Part shown: piece by piece, positions 48,747-57,870 of the stretch
How the letters are laid out: every line of letters starts with the position of its first letter
Position numbering within the stretch: the stretch's first letter is position 1
Source of the DNA: JAUZRW01 sp964549915
Lineage (GTDB): Bacteria > Chloroflexota > Anaerolineae > Aggregatilineales > Phototrophicaceae
Reading direction: 5' to 3'
NCBI GenBank assembly: GCA_964549915.1
Contig: CAZJWX010000013.1
Span: 21,381-85,380, forward strand
DNA: 64,000 nt
The notes under the pieces: generated by a model
Database searches by the model: none
The model's input: only the letters and a program-made list of their open reading frames with translations
What the model was told of the DNA's origin: nothing
Position numbers and translations under genes: made by a program

Positions 48747-49850
48747 ATGGAACAGATAGTTACGCAGCTAAACGCCATGCGCGATCAAATTGCAACGATG
48801 ATGGCGCAGTTAGAAATTGAGAAAAAGGCCGAAGAAGCCCAGGCGCTGGAAGAAGAGTCCGCCGCGCCTGATTTCTGGGATGATCCCCAGGCAGCACAGC
48901 GCAAAATGCAGAAGATGTCGCGGCTGCGCACCCAGGTCAACCAGTGGCAGAAGACTCTACAGCGCATTGAGGACGCCATCGAACTGGCCGCATTGGGCGA
49001 TGAAGATTTCACCGAAGAGATGGAAGAAGAAACCCGCAAACTGGCCGAAGTCGTCGATGAGATGTCCCTCCAGGCAATGCTCTCCGGGGACTACGACGCA
49101 GAAGATGCCATCCTCTCAATCCATGCCGGCGCCGGGGGTACCGAAGCGCAGGATTGGGCGGCGATTCTGGAGCGGATGTACCTGCGCTGGATCGAAGATC
49201 GTGGCTTCAAGGCACAAATGATCGATAAGACCTATGGCGAAGAAGCAGGCATCAAGAGCGTAACCTACAATGTGAAGGGCGATTATGCCTATGGCTACTT
49301 GCAGAGCGAACAGGGCGTACATCGCCTGGTGCGCATCAGCCCCTTCGATAGCAGCGCACGCCGCCATACGTCGTTCGCCAAGGTGGAACTCTATCCCGAC
49401 ATCGCCGGAGACATCGAAATTGATGTCAAAGAAGCCGATTTGCGCATTGATGTCTACCGCGCTTCTGGCCCTGGCGGGCAATCCGTGAACACAACGGACT
49501 CGGCGGTGCGTATCACCCATCTGCCAACCGGGCTGGTCGTACAGTCCCAGAACGAAAAAAGCCAGTTGCAGAACAAAGAGCAGGCGCTGAAAGTGCTGAA
49601 AGCGCGTCTATTCGAACTGGAACGCCAGAAACAACAGGCAGAAATTGATGCCCTCAAGGGCGAGAACGTCGATGCTGGCTGGGGCAACCAGATTCGCTCC
49701 TACGTGTTGCACCCTTACCAGATGGTCAAAGACTTGCGAACGCGCTACGAGACAGGCAACACACAATCCGTGCTGGATGGTGACCTGGATCCCTTCATGG
49801 AAAGCTACCTCCGCTACAAGATCGGCGATAGCGCAGGCGAGGCCGAGTAA
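48747..49850 (+). CDS. prfB: Peptide chain release factor 2
   Basis: Terminates translation at UGA and UAA. The codon-recognition loop contains SPF (RISPFDSSARRHTSFA), which identifies RF2, and ASGPGGQSVNTTDSAVRITH carries the catalytic GGQ. AGAGGTEAQDWAAILERMYL precedes it. It has 367 residues in one open frame from an ATG after GAAGTGAACG. There is no internal UGA near codon 26, so the programmed frameshift seen in many RF2 genes is absent. The gene is 37 bases after the methyltransferase. Confidence 0.95.
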   Translation: MEQIVTQLNAMRDQIATMMAQLEIEKKAEEAQALEEESAAPDFWDDPQAAQRKMQKMSRLRTQVNQWQKTLQRIEDAIELAALGDEDFTEEMEEETRKLAEVVDEMSLQAMLSGDYDAEDAILSIHAGAGGTEAQDWAAILERMYLRWIEDRGFKAQMIDKTYGEEAGIKSVTYNVKGDYAYGYLQSEQGVHRLVRISPFDSSARRHTSFAKVELYPDIAGDIEIDVKEADLRIDVYRASGPGGQSVNTTDSAVRITHLPTGLVVQSQNEKSQLQNKEQALKVLKARLFELERQKQQAEIDALKGENVDAGWGNQIRSYVLHPYQMVKDLRTRYETGNTQSVLDGDLDPFMESYLRYKIGDSAGEAE

Positions 49851-49862
49851 ATCCCAGACAAG

Positions 49863-49907
49863 TTGCCCGATTCGCCGGAATGCCTACAATGATGAATACC
49901 CATCATT
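49863..49907 (+). promoter_or_regulatory. Promoter with overlapping palindrome before the coiled-coil gene
   Basis: TTGCCC (49863-49868) and TACAAT (49885-49890) with a 16-base spacer form a promoter. AATGATG (49888-49894) and CATCATT (49901-49907) are perfect arms around AATACC, covering the -10 edge and the likely start site. That is a classic place for a repressor operator. Confidence 0.5.
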
Positions 49908-49929
49908 CACCCCTGTAGGGAGTAGGCAC

Positions 49930-51180
49930 ATGAGCAAGCGAGTTTCATTAGCGGATAAGCTGCGCCGTACCCAATCCGGCGCTTCTGACGACGATTCTGC
50001 GGAAGCGCTGAAGAGCAGCTTGCAGGAGGCGCTGAGCGCCCGCAAGAGCGCCACGACGGACAAAGCATCCGATCTGGCAGCACGCATCCAGCAGAAGAGC
50101 GAAAGCATGGCGGACGACGCCGTAGCAGCGATGGAGTCACTCGGCGAAGAAGCCACCGCCGAGCTGCAAGAGCAAGCAGATGCGCTGCGTTCACGGTACG
50201 ATGATTTGATCTCCCGTGTGAAGCTCACCGACATCATCAGCGAGACGGAGCGGTTAGGCACTTCGCTGGAAACCCTCCCAGAAGAGATTCAGCAGATTCG
50301 CAGGCGTGGCTATACCTTCCACTCGTACCTGGAGAATAAGGTGATCGTACTGGCCGAACGCTGGGATGAGGTCAATGACCGCATTGAAGACTGGCTTGAT
50401 GAGGAAACCGCCGACCTGGAAGAAGACCTCGCGACCGCCGCCAATTATATGTCGCATTTCAGCGCCGACGAACTCACCAACCGTCACAGCGCAATCGCCG
50501 ACAAGTTGAGCGCGGTGCTGGATGATTTAGAAACCCGCGTTGCCGCTTCTGATGAGCGCATCCGCGCGCTCTATGGCGAGGTCGAGCGTGAAGTGAACCA
50601 GACGAAAACCCAACTGCGCAAAATCAGCGAATATCTGGATTGGTTGGAGGGAGCGTCGTTCGAACTCGCCCCGGCCGAAGGGCTTTTCATTGCCGCGGAA
50701 GCCGAATGGACAGACGGGAACGACAAGCCCGATGGCTACCTGTTCGTCACGGATCGTCGCATTATCTTCGAACAGAATGAGAAGACAGGCAAACGACTGG
50801 GCATGTTCGGCGGCAAGCAGACTCAGCAAGTGCTCTGGGAAGCACCGCTGGATGCGGTGGAAAAAGTCACGAGTGAAAATCAGGGCATGTTCGGTGGCAA
50901 GGACATGATGCACCTGGAATTGGGTGCGGACGCCCCCTATGCGCAGATGAGCTGCGAAATCAAAGGGGGCATCAAAGCAGCGTACTGGGCGCAGCAAGTG
51001 CAACGTGCGGTCAAGGGGTACATCGCGCAAGACAGCACGGTCGAACCCGATCCCGAATTGATCGAACGGCTGCGCAATGCCCCAACGGACTGCCCCAACT
51101 GCGGCGGCGTCCTGCCCGAACTGACGGCGGGTGATACGCAGGTGACCTGTCGCTACTGCGGTACGGTCGTTCGCATTTAG
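49930..51180 (+). CDS. Coiled-coil, PH/GRAM-like and zinc-ribbon protein
   Basis: No named family recognised as a whole. Residues 1-240 are strongly charged and helical with coiled-coil character (Ser/Ala/Glu-rich stretches, QEALSARKSATTDKASDLAA and similar). Residues 245-370 look like a PH or GRAM module: FELAPAEGLFIAAEAEW, GYLFVTDRRIIFEQNEKTGK and WEAPLDAVEKV. The last 40 residues form a zinc ribbon with CPNCGG and CRYCG. There is no membrane segment or signal peptide. ATG 49930 follows GTAGGGAGTAGG. It is the gene before rpoC, in the place where rpoB is often found, but it is not related to RpoB. Confidence 0.75.
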   Translation: MSKRVSLADKLRRTQSGASDDDSAEALKSSLQEALSARKSATTDKASDLAARIQQKSESMADDAVAAMESLGEEATAELQEQADALRSRYDDLISRVKLTDIISETERLGTSLETLPEEIQQIRRRGYTFHSYLENKVIVLAERWDEVNDRIEDWLDEETADLEEDLATAANYMSHFSADELTNRHSAIADKLSAVLDDLETRVAASDERIRALYGEVEREVNQTKTQLRKISEYLDWLEGASFELAPAEGLFIAAEAEWTDGNDKPDGYLFVTDRRIIFEQNEKTGKRLGMFGGKQTQQVLWEAPLDAVEKVTSENQGMFGGKDMMHLELGADAPYAQMSCEIKGGIKAAYWAQQVQRAVKGYIAQDSTVEPDPELIERLRNAPTDCPNCGGVLPELTAGDTQVTCRYCGTVVRI

Positions 51181-51188
51181 GATGGATT

Positions 51189-51227
51189 GCGCCTGTGCCG
51201 GGGAGCTTGCCTGTCTGGTACAGGCGC
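51189..51227 (+). terminator. Hairpin at the start of the rpoC upstream gap
   Basis: GCGCCTGT (51189-51196) pairs with ACAGGCGC (51220-51227), with extra CC/GG inside, just after the coiled-coil gene stop. No T-run follows. The rest of the 370-base gap (51181-51550) holds two promoters and a leader hairpin and no gene I can support. Confidence 0.4.
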
Positions 51228-51275
51228 CACATCGTTCGAGAAACATAAAGATTCTTCGAAGGCTTCTGCCAGCAG

Positions 51276-51304
51276 TTGACAGATTTTGTAAGAAGGCGTA
51301 TGCT
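51276..51304 (+). promoter_or_regulatory. rpoC upstream promoter P1
   Basis: TTGACA (51276-51281), 17-base spacer, TATGCT (51299-51304). Perfect -35 and fair -10. Confidence 0.55.
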
Positions 51305-51348
51305 CTAGGCATCAAAATCATAGCCTCAAAGTCGGCAACACATGTCCC

Positions 51349-51378
51349 TTGACACTGATGTCACCCCAGGGGTACAAT
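51349..51378 (+). promoter_or_regulatory. rpoC promoter P2
   Basis: TTGACA (51349-51354), 18-base spacer, TACAAT (51373-51378). The -35 is overlapped by the small inverted repeat TGACActgaTGTCA (51350-51363). A start near 51385 would give a leader of about 165 bases. Confidence 0.65.
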
Positions 51379-51399
51379 GCGTTGCCTATAGGTGTCTCT

Positions 51400-51415
51400 A
51401 CCCTTGTCGAAGGGT
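51400..51415 (+). promoter_or_regulatory. Leader hairpin of rpoC mRNA
   Basis: ACCCTT (51400-51405), GTCG loop, AAGGGT (51410-51415): a six-base stem with a tetraloop about 15 bases into the predicted leader. It could protect the 5' end or act as a regulatory site; no known motif recognised. Confidence 0.35.
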
Positions 51416-51550
51416 TGTCATATCGGTGTCAGGTATCCATTTACATCCTCACACTGAAGTCTATTGTTTCGATTACGGGTATTCCGAACGCACCTCGCCA
51501 TTCAATTACATTTCCACAATCAACGTGTATAGCGCAGAGGAGGAAACGCC

Positions 51551-54500
51551 TTGGAGGCGAAAGATTTCAGCGCACTCCGCATCAGTCTGGCCTCACCGGA
51601 TCAGATCCGCTCCTGGTCTTACGGTGAAGTGACGAAGCCAGAGACTATCAATTATCGCCGCTTGCGCCCTGAAAAAGACGGTCTCTTCTGTGAGGCGATC
51701 TTCGGCCCCACCCGTGACTGGCAGTGCTACTGCGGCAAGTACAAGAACATTCGCTATCGCGGTATCATCTGCGACAAATGCGGCGTCGAGGTCACGCGTT
51801 CCTCTGTGCGTCGTGAACGCATGGGGCACATCGAACTGGCGGCTCCTGTCGCACATGTCTGGTATACGCGCCGGGTTCCCAGCTACCTGGGGCTGCTGCT
51901 GGATGTCAGCCGCCGCAATCTGGATCGTGTGCTGTACTTCGCGCAGTACGTCATCACGGAGGTCAATGAAGACCTGCGCAACCGTGCAATTGACCGCATC
52001 AAAAAAGAACTCAAGCTGAAGGAACAGGAACTCGGCGGCGATATCGAAGATCGCATGACTGAGATTCGTGGCAATCACGAGCAATACGTGAGCCAGTACG
52101 AAGAGCGTGCCGCTGCAATCACCTCGCATTTCGACAACGAATTTGCGCGGCTCAGTGATGAGATCACCCAGGAAGCCGAAGCGCTCCAGGCGCAGATCAG
52201 CGCACTGGGGGATGGAATGGCTCCTGCGGATATTTACTTCGAAATGGTCGATCGGGTGATCGTCGCCAAAGGCGAGCAGGTTGGCCCGGAACACGTCGAA
52301 GTCATCCAGACGGAAGTGAATCGCTACCTGGGTGATTTGCAGACGGAAATCGACAATATGCGCCAGCAAGAACTGGCGAAGCTGTCCGACGAGGTAGATA
52401 ACGTCTCGACGGAAATCAACAGCACCCTGGATGAGCATCTTCAGGAACTCGAAAGCCGCCTGAGCAACATCCGCCAGAGCGCCGAAAAGCAGATTCAGGA
52501 ACTGCAAGAATTGCAGGTGCTGCAATTCCTCTCCGAGAATCGCTACCGTGAACTGAAGAGCCGCTACGGCAACGTCTTCACGGCGGAGATGGGCGCGGAA
52601 GCGTTTTACACGATTCTGCAGAAGCTCGACCTGGAAAAACTGGCCAAGGAACTTTGGCAGGAAGTGCGCACCACGCGCTCCAAGCAGCGCAAGAAGAAGG
52701 CCACCAAGCGCCTGCGCGTAGTAGAGAGCTTGAAGGGCAGCACCAACCGCCCCGAATGGATGATCCTGACGGTACTCCCGGTGATTCCGCCGGATCTGCG
52801 CCCAATGGTGCAGTTGGACGGTGGACGGTTCGCCACGAGCGATCTGAACGATCTCTACCGCCGCGTGATCAACCGCAACAATCGCCTCAAGCACCTGCTG
52901 GAATTGGGCGCGCCAGATGTGATTGTGCGCAACGAGAAGCGCATGTTGCAGGAAGCTGTCGACAGCTTGATCGACAACAGCCAGCGCGGCAAGGCGCTCA
53001 GCCGACGCGGACGCCGTGAGCTGAAATCGCTCAGCGATATGCTCAAGGGTAAGAAAGGCCGCTTCCGTCGGAATTTGCTCGGCAAGCGCGTCGATTACTC
53101 CGGTCGTTCCGTGATTGTCATTGGCCCGCGCCTGAAGCTCTACGAGTGTGGCCTACCGAAGACGATGGCGCTGGAATTGTATCGCCCCTTCGTCATCAGC
53201 AAGCTGGTCTCCTACGGCTATGCCAGCAACGTCAAAGGTGCCAAGCGCATCATCGAGCGCGAGAAGCCCGAAGTCTGGGAAGTGCTGGAAGAGGTCATCA
53301 AGGATCGTCCGGTGCTGCTGAACCGCGCCCCCACCCTGCATCGTCTGGGTATTCAGGCGTTCGAACCGCAATTGGTGGAAGGCAAGGCCATCCAGATTCA
53401 CCCGCTGGTCTGCTCGGCATTCAATGCTGACTTCGACGGTGACCAGATGGCAGTTCATGTACCGCTGAGTGAACGCGCAGTGCGTGAGGCTCGCGAGCGC
53501 ATGTTGGCGACAAACAACTTGCTCAAGCCGTCCGATGGCGAACCGATTGTCGGCCCATCCAAGGATATGGTGCTCGGCATCTATTACCTGACGATGGATC
53601 CGACCGTTGAGGTCGTAACGCTGAACAAGAACGTAGACAAGTATCGCACGATCGATGTGATCTACGATGACAATGTGCGCGTCGGTGTGGCCTTCCGCTC
53701 GAACGGCTTCTACTACACGCAGCATCGTGAGGTGCCGAACAAGACTGTCTACTATGACACGATGGAAGAAGACGAAAACGGTCGCAAGAAGGTCGTCGAA
53801 ACCGCGCTGGATCGCACGCTGCGTGCGCTGGAAGACGGTGAAGTCGATGTCATTCTGGCGAACACCGTCGAAATGCGTAAGTTGATCGCCAAAAACGGTT
53901 GGGAAGACCTCTTCGCCATCAGCAATCTGCATGAGCGTCGTCTGGTGGTCGATCACGATGAAGTCGAGTATCTGTACCGCATTGGCCTCGTGGACTTGCA
54001 CACGCCAATCTTGCTGGGGAACGTCTACGACCACTTCCCGCCGCAGAGCGAACCCGAACCGACGACTGTCGGACGCGCCATCTTCAACCGCATCCTACCG
54101 GATGAAATCCGCTATGTGCAGGAAACCCTTGGCAAGAAGGGTCTGAAGAAGCTCGTTGCCCGGGCTTACCAGCGCGTGGGTGCAGATCGCACGACCGAAG
54201 TTGTGGATAAGATCAAAGACTACGGCTTCCTGTATGCGACGCTTTCCGGCACGACCATCGCAGTCGCTGACCTGACGATCCCGGAAGAGCGTGACGAAAT
54301 TCTGTCACAGGCAGACATCAACGTGCAGCGTGCGGAACGGGATTTCCGTCGCGGCCTGATGACGGAAGAAGAAAAATCGCAGATCACCATCGACGAATGG
54401 AGCGGTGCCAAGTCGCAGTTGGAAGAACTGCTCCAGCGCACCATTGATCCCTATGGCCCGGTGGCTGTCATGGCGCTCTCTGGTTCCACCAAAGGCGGTT

Positions 54501-56131
54501 TCGGCCCCATCACGCAGCTTGCCGGTATGCGCGGCTTGATGGCTGACCCGTCCGGGCGCATCATCGAACTGCCGATTCGCAGCCACTTCCGCGAAGGGCT
54601 GAACGCGCTGGAATACTTCATCTCGACACATGGTGCGCGTAAGGGTCTGGCAGATACGGCGCTGCGCACGGCGGATGCGGGTTACCTCACACGCCGTCTG
54701 GTCGATGTTGCGCAGGATGTGATCGTCAAGGAAGTTGACTGTGGCGTGGAACATGGGCAGTTGATCCGCCGTTCCGACGACATCGGTGGGCAATCCCTGG
54801 GCGAACGCATTGTAGGACGTTGTGCGACACGCGATATTCGCCATCCTGTGACGGGTGACTTGATCATCAACAAGAACGGCCTGATCGACGAAGACATCGC
54901 CGACCAGATCAACGCTATCCCGGAAATCGAGGAAGTAGAAGTTCGCAGCCCGATGACCTGTGCCATGACCAGCGGCGTCTGCATGCTCTGCTACGGACGC
55001 GACCTGGGCACGGGCGATATGGTCACGATTGGCACGGCAGTCGGTATCATCGCTGCTCAGTCCATCGGCGAACCGGGCACGCAGCTCACCCTGCGCACCT
55101 TCCACTCCGGTGGTACGGCCAAGGCGGGTGGTGACATCACGACAGGTCTCCCGCGTGTGGAAGAACTTTTCGAAGCACGGCGCAAGCCCAAGGGCGAGAG
55201 CGTCATGACCGAAGTCGGCGGGATTTTGCGCATCCGCGAACGCGAAGATGGCGCGCGGATCGCCCTGGTGATCGACAGCGAAGTCTTCAACCAGGAGCAC
55301 AAGATTCCGAAGAATTACACCCTCCTGGTGGAAGACGACGAGGTTGTGAAGAAGGGTCAGCCCATCGCCGAGGAAGATGGCGGCGAAGGCGTAGTCGTTT
55401 CTGACCTGGAAGGCACGGTCTACATCGAAGATCGAACGGTGTATGTGCGCTACGAACGCCGCTCTGAGCACGAGTACGAAATTCCGGCAAACGCACGCCT
55501 GCGTCCGGAAATCTACGACGGTATGGAGATCAAGGCGGGTACGCAGCTCACCGAAGGTTCGCGCAATCCGCACCAGATTCTCAAGGTGCTGGGCGAAGAA
55601 GCCACGCAGATGTACCTGCTTTCGGAGATCCAGAAAGTCTACCGTAGCCAGGGCGTGGGCATCTCGGACAAGCACTTCGAGGTGATGATCCGCAAGATGC
55701 TGAACAAGGTGCAGATCACACGCGGTGGTGACAGCGAACTGCTGCCAGGTGAACTGGCCGATAAGCAGGAGTTGATGCAACTCAATGAGCAACTGAGCGC
55801 GGAGGGGCGCGAGACGGCTGCGGGTATCCCGGTGCTGCTGGGGATCACCAAGGCGGCGCTGAGTACGGATAGCTTCCTCTCTGCTTCCAGCTTCCAGCAT
55901 ACGATCAAGGTGCTGGCCGGCGCTGCCATCGAAGGCAAAGTCGATCCGCTCAAGGGGTTGAAGGAGAACGTCATCATCGGCAAGCTGATCCCGGCAGGGA
56001 CGGGCTACCAGGCCTATCTCGACCGCGAGAACGAAGAGATGATGGCGGCAGCACAGCCGGATGACATCATGATCGAGCACACGCTGCGGGGTGATGTTCA
56101 GGCGGCAGATAGCGCCTTCATCGACGACTGA
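51551..56131 (+). CDS. rpoC: RNA polymerase subunit beta'
   Basis: Largest subunit of RNA polymerase. It starts at a TTG after GAGGAGG. The zinc site 1 Cys set is in CYCGKYKNIRY and CDKCGVEVTR, and LPVIPPDLRPMVQLDGGRFA leads to the switch regions. NADFDGDQMAVH carries the three catalytic Asp residues. GGTAKAGGDITTGLPRVEEL is the trigger-loop-side block. Zinc site 2 is formed by DCGVEHG, RCATRD and PMTCAMTSGVCMLCYG. Between residues 150 and 320 there is an extra coiled-coil insertion not found in E. coli. It has 1526 residues. rpoB is not next to it. Confidence 0.98.
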   Translation: MEAKDFSALRISLASPDQIRSWSYGEVTKPETINYRRLRPEKDGLFCEAIFGPTRDWQCYCGKYKNIRYRGIICDKCGVEVTRSSVRRERMGHIELAAPVAHVWYTRRVPSYLGLLLDVSRRNLDRVLYFAQYVITEVNEDLRNRAIDRIKKELKLKEQELGGDIEDRMTEIRGNHEQYVSQYEERAAAITSHFDNEFARLSDEITQEAEALQAQISALGDGMAPADIYFEMVDRVIVAKGEQVGPEHVEVIQTEVNRYLGDLQTEIDNMRQQELAKLSDEVDNVSTEINSTLDEHLQELESRLSNIRQSAEKQIQELQELQVLQFLSENRYRELKSRYGNVFTAEMGAEAFYTILQKLDLEKLAKELWQEVRTTRSKQRKKKATKRLRVVESLKGSTNRPEWMILTVLPVIPPDLRPMVQLDGGRFATSDLNDLYRRVINRNNRLKHLLELGAPDVIVRNEKRMLQEAVDSLIDNSQRGKALSRRGRRELKSLSDMLKGKKGRFRRNLLGKRVDYSGRSVIVIGPRLKLYECGLPKTMALELYRPFVISKLVSYGYASNVKGAKRIIEREKPEVWEVLEEVIKDRPVLLNRAPTLHRLGIQAFEPQLVEGKAIQIHPLVCSAFNADFDGDQMAVHVPLSERAVREARERMLATNNLLKPSDGEPIVGPSKDMVLGIYYLTMDPTVEVVTLNKNVDKYRTIDVIYDDNVRVGVAFRSNGFYYTQHREVPNKTVYYDTMEEDENGRKKVVETALDRTLRALEDGEVDVILANTVEMRKLIAKNGWEDLFAISNLHERRLVVDHDEVEYLYRIGLVDLHTPILLGNVYDHFPPQSEPEPTTVGRAIFNRILPDEIRYVQETLGKKGLKKLVARAYQRVGADRTTEVVDKIKDYGFLYATLSGTTIAVADLTIPEERDEILSQADINVQRAERDFRRGLMTEEEKSQITIDEWSGAKSQLEELLQRTIDPYGPVAVMALSGSTKGGFGPITQLAGMRGLMADPSGRIIELPIRSHFREGLNALEYFISTHGARKGLADTALRTADAGYLTRRLVDVAQDVIVKEVDCGVEHGQLIRRSDDIGGQSLGERIVGRCATRDIRHPVTGDLIINKNGLIDEDIADQINAIPEIEEVEVRSPMTCAMTSGVCMLCYGRDLGTGDMVTIGTAVGIIAAQSIGEPGTQLTLRTFHSGGTAKAGGDITTGLPRVEELFEARRKPKGESVMTEVGGILRIREREDGARIALVIDSEVFNQEHKIPKNYTLLVEDDEVVKKGQPIAEEDGGEGVVVSDLEGTVYIEDRTVYVRYERRSEHEYEIPANARLRPEIYDGMEIKAGTQLTEGSRNPHQILKVLGEEATQMYLLSEIQKVYRSQGVGISDKHFEVMIRKMLNKVQITRGGDSELLPGELADKQELMQLNEQLSAEGRETAAGIPVLLGITKAALSTDSFLSASSFQHTIKVLAGAAIEGKVDPLKGLKENVIIGKLIPAGTGYQAYLDRENEEMMAAAQPDDIMIEHTLRGDVQAADSAFIDD

Positions 56132-56154
56132 GCGAATCAATCAGCAGAATCAAA

Positions 56155-56185
56155 AGCGCGGAGGCCAGTTGCTCCGCGCTTTTTT
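56155..56185 (+). terminator. Rho-independent terminator of rpoC
   Basis: AGCGCGGAG (56155-56163) pairs with CTCCGCGCT (56172-56180) around an 8-base loop, followed by a run of six T, about 25 bases after the rpoC stop. Confidence 0.92.
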
Positions 56186-56204
56186 GTACCTTCGGGCAAG
56201 ATGC

Positions 56205-57677
56205 TCAACGCATGCGGTTCGCAAGCATCTCATAGAGTGGTCGCGTGAGGCCACCATCTGGCAGCGGCACAAACAGACTATAGCCGACCATCTCATTGCG
56301 CTGCTCTAACAGGGTCGGATTTGCGAAGTTCAGGTTCCAGAGGAACATCGGTCCCATGTAATCACGCGACTGGCCAATTTCAAAAGCGCGGATGGTGTAC
56401 TCGGCTTGATCCTGCGCGGAATTGTATGTCATCCAGACCTCTGGCGCTTCGCTGGGGATGCCATCCCAGGTTGCCCATCCAAACTCAGTTGACCACATCT
56501 GCACATCTTGATGACCATTCGCGACCATGATCTCGCGGTATTCTTCAATGGTATTGAGGAAGTAGAAATGCGGATCATCATCCCAACTGCGGCCTTCGAT
56601 GTTGTCGCAGCAGCGTGCATCTGGCGGATTGCCCCAACTATAGGGATGAACGCCAACGGCAATATTGGTGTAGTACGGATCATTCAGCCCGGCGGCATAC
56701 ATCTGACGCAGATAATCGCGGTCATCCACACTGCCGAGATTCGGGTTGGTTCCGGTCGGCGCGAGTCCCGCCGTGATGATCGGCATGTTCGGATCAAAGG
56801 CGCGGATTGCGTCGTAGGTCGGGCGGAAAAGCTGCATATACCCTGCCCCATTGAATGGCAGCTCCCCCTGCCACTCGCGCCGCAGGTTCGGCTCATTCCA
56901 GACTTCGATTGCCGAGACCTGATTTCCGACTCGTTCCAGCAGGTGCGTCATGAAATTGGCGAGTAGCTGTGGGTCATACGGCGGGCCATCTTCAACCGTC
57001 GTGTTGCGTGCCCAATCCGGTGCTTTCGCAACACTGACCAGCACATTGAAGCCCTCGTTGTGCGCACGTTGCACATGCGCCTGAAAGAGGCTGTAAGCCG
57101 TACTCGTCGTCACATCATCCGTCGGGCCGTTGGGTTGCAAGAATTCCCAACTCGCCTGCAACTTGATCCAGCTAACGTTCATGCGGCGAGTGTAAACAGC
57201 GACCAATTGCCACCATGTATCAATGTCCACGTTGTAGTACAACTGCACCCCCATCTGGCTGGGATCCAACACCGGGGTTCCACCGATAGGCGTAGCAAAG
57301 CGTGTCGGCGGGATGTCCGTGGGTTGCTGCGGTTGCACTGTGTTCGTCGGCAAAGGCTGGGGCGTGCTGGTAGGCGGCGGCGTGAAATCCGCGCCGATGA
57401 TCGGCCCGTAGGAACTGCCCTCAGCGGCGGGTATAGGCGTACGCGACGGCGTGACAGGCACAGTGGGCGACGCGACAGTCTCCCCGGTTGTGGGCTGCGC
57501 GGGGACTGGTACAGTCTCAGCAGGAGTCGGGGAGGATGTGTCAGTCGCGGTCGCACCAGGCGTCGGCGTGACGATAATCTGCACAGGCGTCTGCGGCGTA
57601 CAAGCGACAACACCCAGCAGCAACAGTGGTAGAAACCACAGTCTCAGAGCAAGTATTCGGCGTGATTCTCGGTTCAT
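56205..57677 (-). CDS. Secreted lipoprotein with glycosidase-like (clan A) domain
   Basis: Likely surface-anchored glycoside hydrolase. LWFLPLLLLGVVACTPQ is a lipoprotein signal with the lipobox Cys. Residues 30-140 are a Thr/Pro/Ser-rich linker. The remaining 350 residues resemble TIM-barrel hydrolases of clan GH-A: MNVSWIKLQASWEFLQP, VSAIEVWNEPNLRREW with the acid/base Glu, VGVHPYSWG, and VQMWSTEFGWATWD with the nucleophile Glu. It is closest in appearance to GH39/GH5-type enzymes, but the exact family and sugar are unknown. ATG 57677 gives 490 residues; ATG 57686 is also possible. It faces gyrA divergently. Confidence 0.8.
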   Translation of the reverse strand: MNRESRRILALRLWFLPLLLLGVVACTPQTPVQIIVTPTPGATATDTSSPTPAETVPVPAQPTTGETVASPTVPVTPSRTPIPAAEGSSYGPIIGADFTPPPTSTPQPLPTNTVQPQQPTDIPPTRFATPIGGTPVLDPSQMGVQLYYNVDIDTWWQLVAVYTRRMNVSWIKLQASWEFLQPNGPTDDVTTSTAYSLFQAHVQRAHNEGFNVLVSVAKAPDWARNTTVEDGPPYDPQLLANFMTHLLERVGNQVSAIEVWNEPNLRREWQGELPFNGAGYMQLFRPTYDAIRAFDPNMPIITAGLAPTGTNPNLGSVDDRDYLRQMYAAGLNDPYYTNIAVGVHPYSWGNPPDARCCDNIEGRSWDDDPHFYFLNTIEEYREIMVANGHQDVQMWSTEFGWATWDGIPSEAPEVWMTYNSAQDQAEYTIRAFEIGQSRDYMGPMFLWNLNFANPTLLEQRNEMVGYSLFVPLPDGGLTRPLYEMLANRMR

Positions 57678-57746
57678 GCCCTGCATCCTATCATACAAAT
57701 CTTGTGGTATTCTAGCAAAATCATCTCGCATAGGGTGATAGTCAGA

Positions 57747-57775
57747 TTGGGTTGCGCGAACCTAGAACTTATGTT
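57747..57775 (+). promoter_or_regulatory. Putative promoter of the GyrA-like gene
   Basis: TTGGGT (57747-57752) and TATGTT (57770-57775), 17-base spacer, about 95 bases before the ATG. Moderate match; the 190-base gap shows no other clear element. Confidence 0.4.
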
Positions 57776-57870
57776 TTAATCATGCGCACATCCAGTCATC
57801 ACACAATCACCAAACGATTGAGACACGATACGAACCAAGGCCGTTCAAAGACGATTACAGAGGAAAATTG

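Noticed and set aside
50800..50910. GMFGGK occurring twice in the coiled-coil/zinc-ribbon protein
   Set aside because: Two six-residue copies 30 residues apart fit the strands of one PH-like domain and do not form a repeat array.
51340..51627. Two small open frames in the rpoC leader
   Set aside because: They overlap the predicted promoter and the rpoC start, have no ribosome-binding site and give no sensible protein.
54305..56140. 611-codon minus-strand open frame
   Set aside because: Antisense to rpoC; open only because of codon bias.
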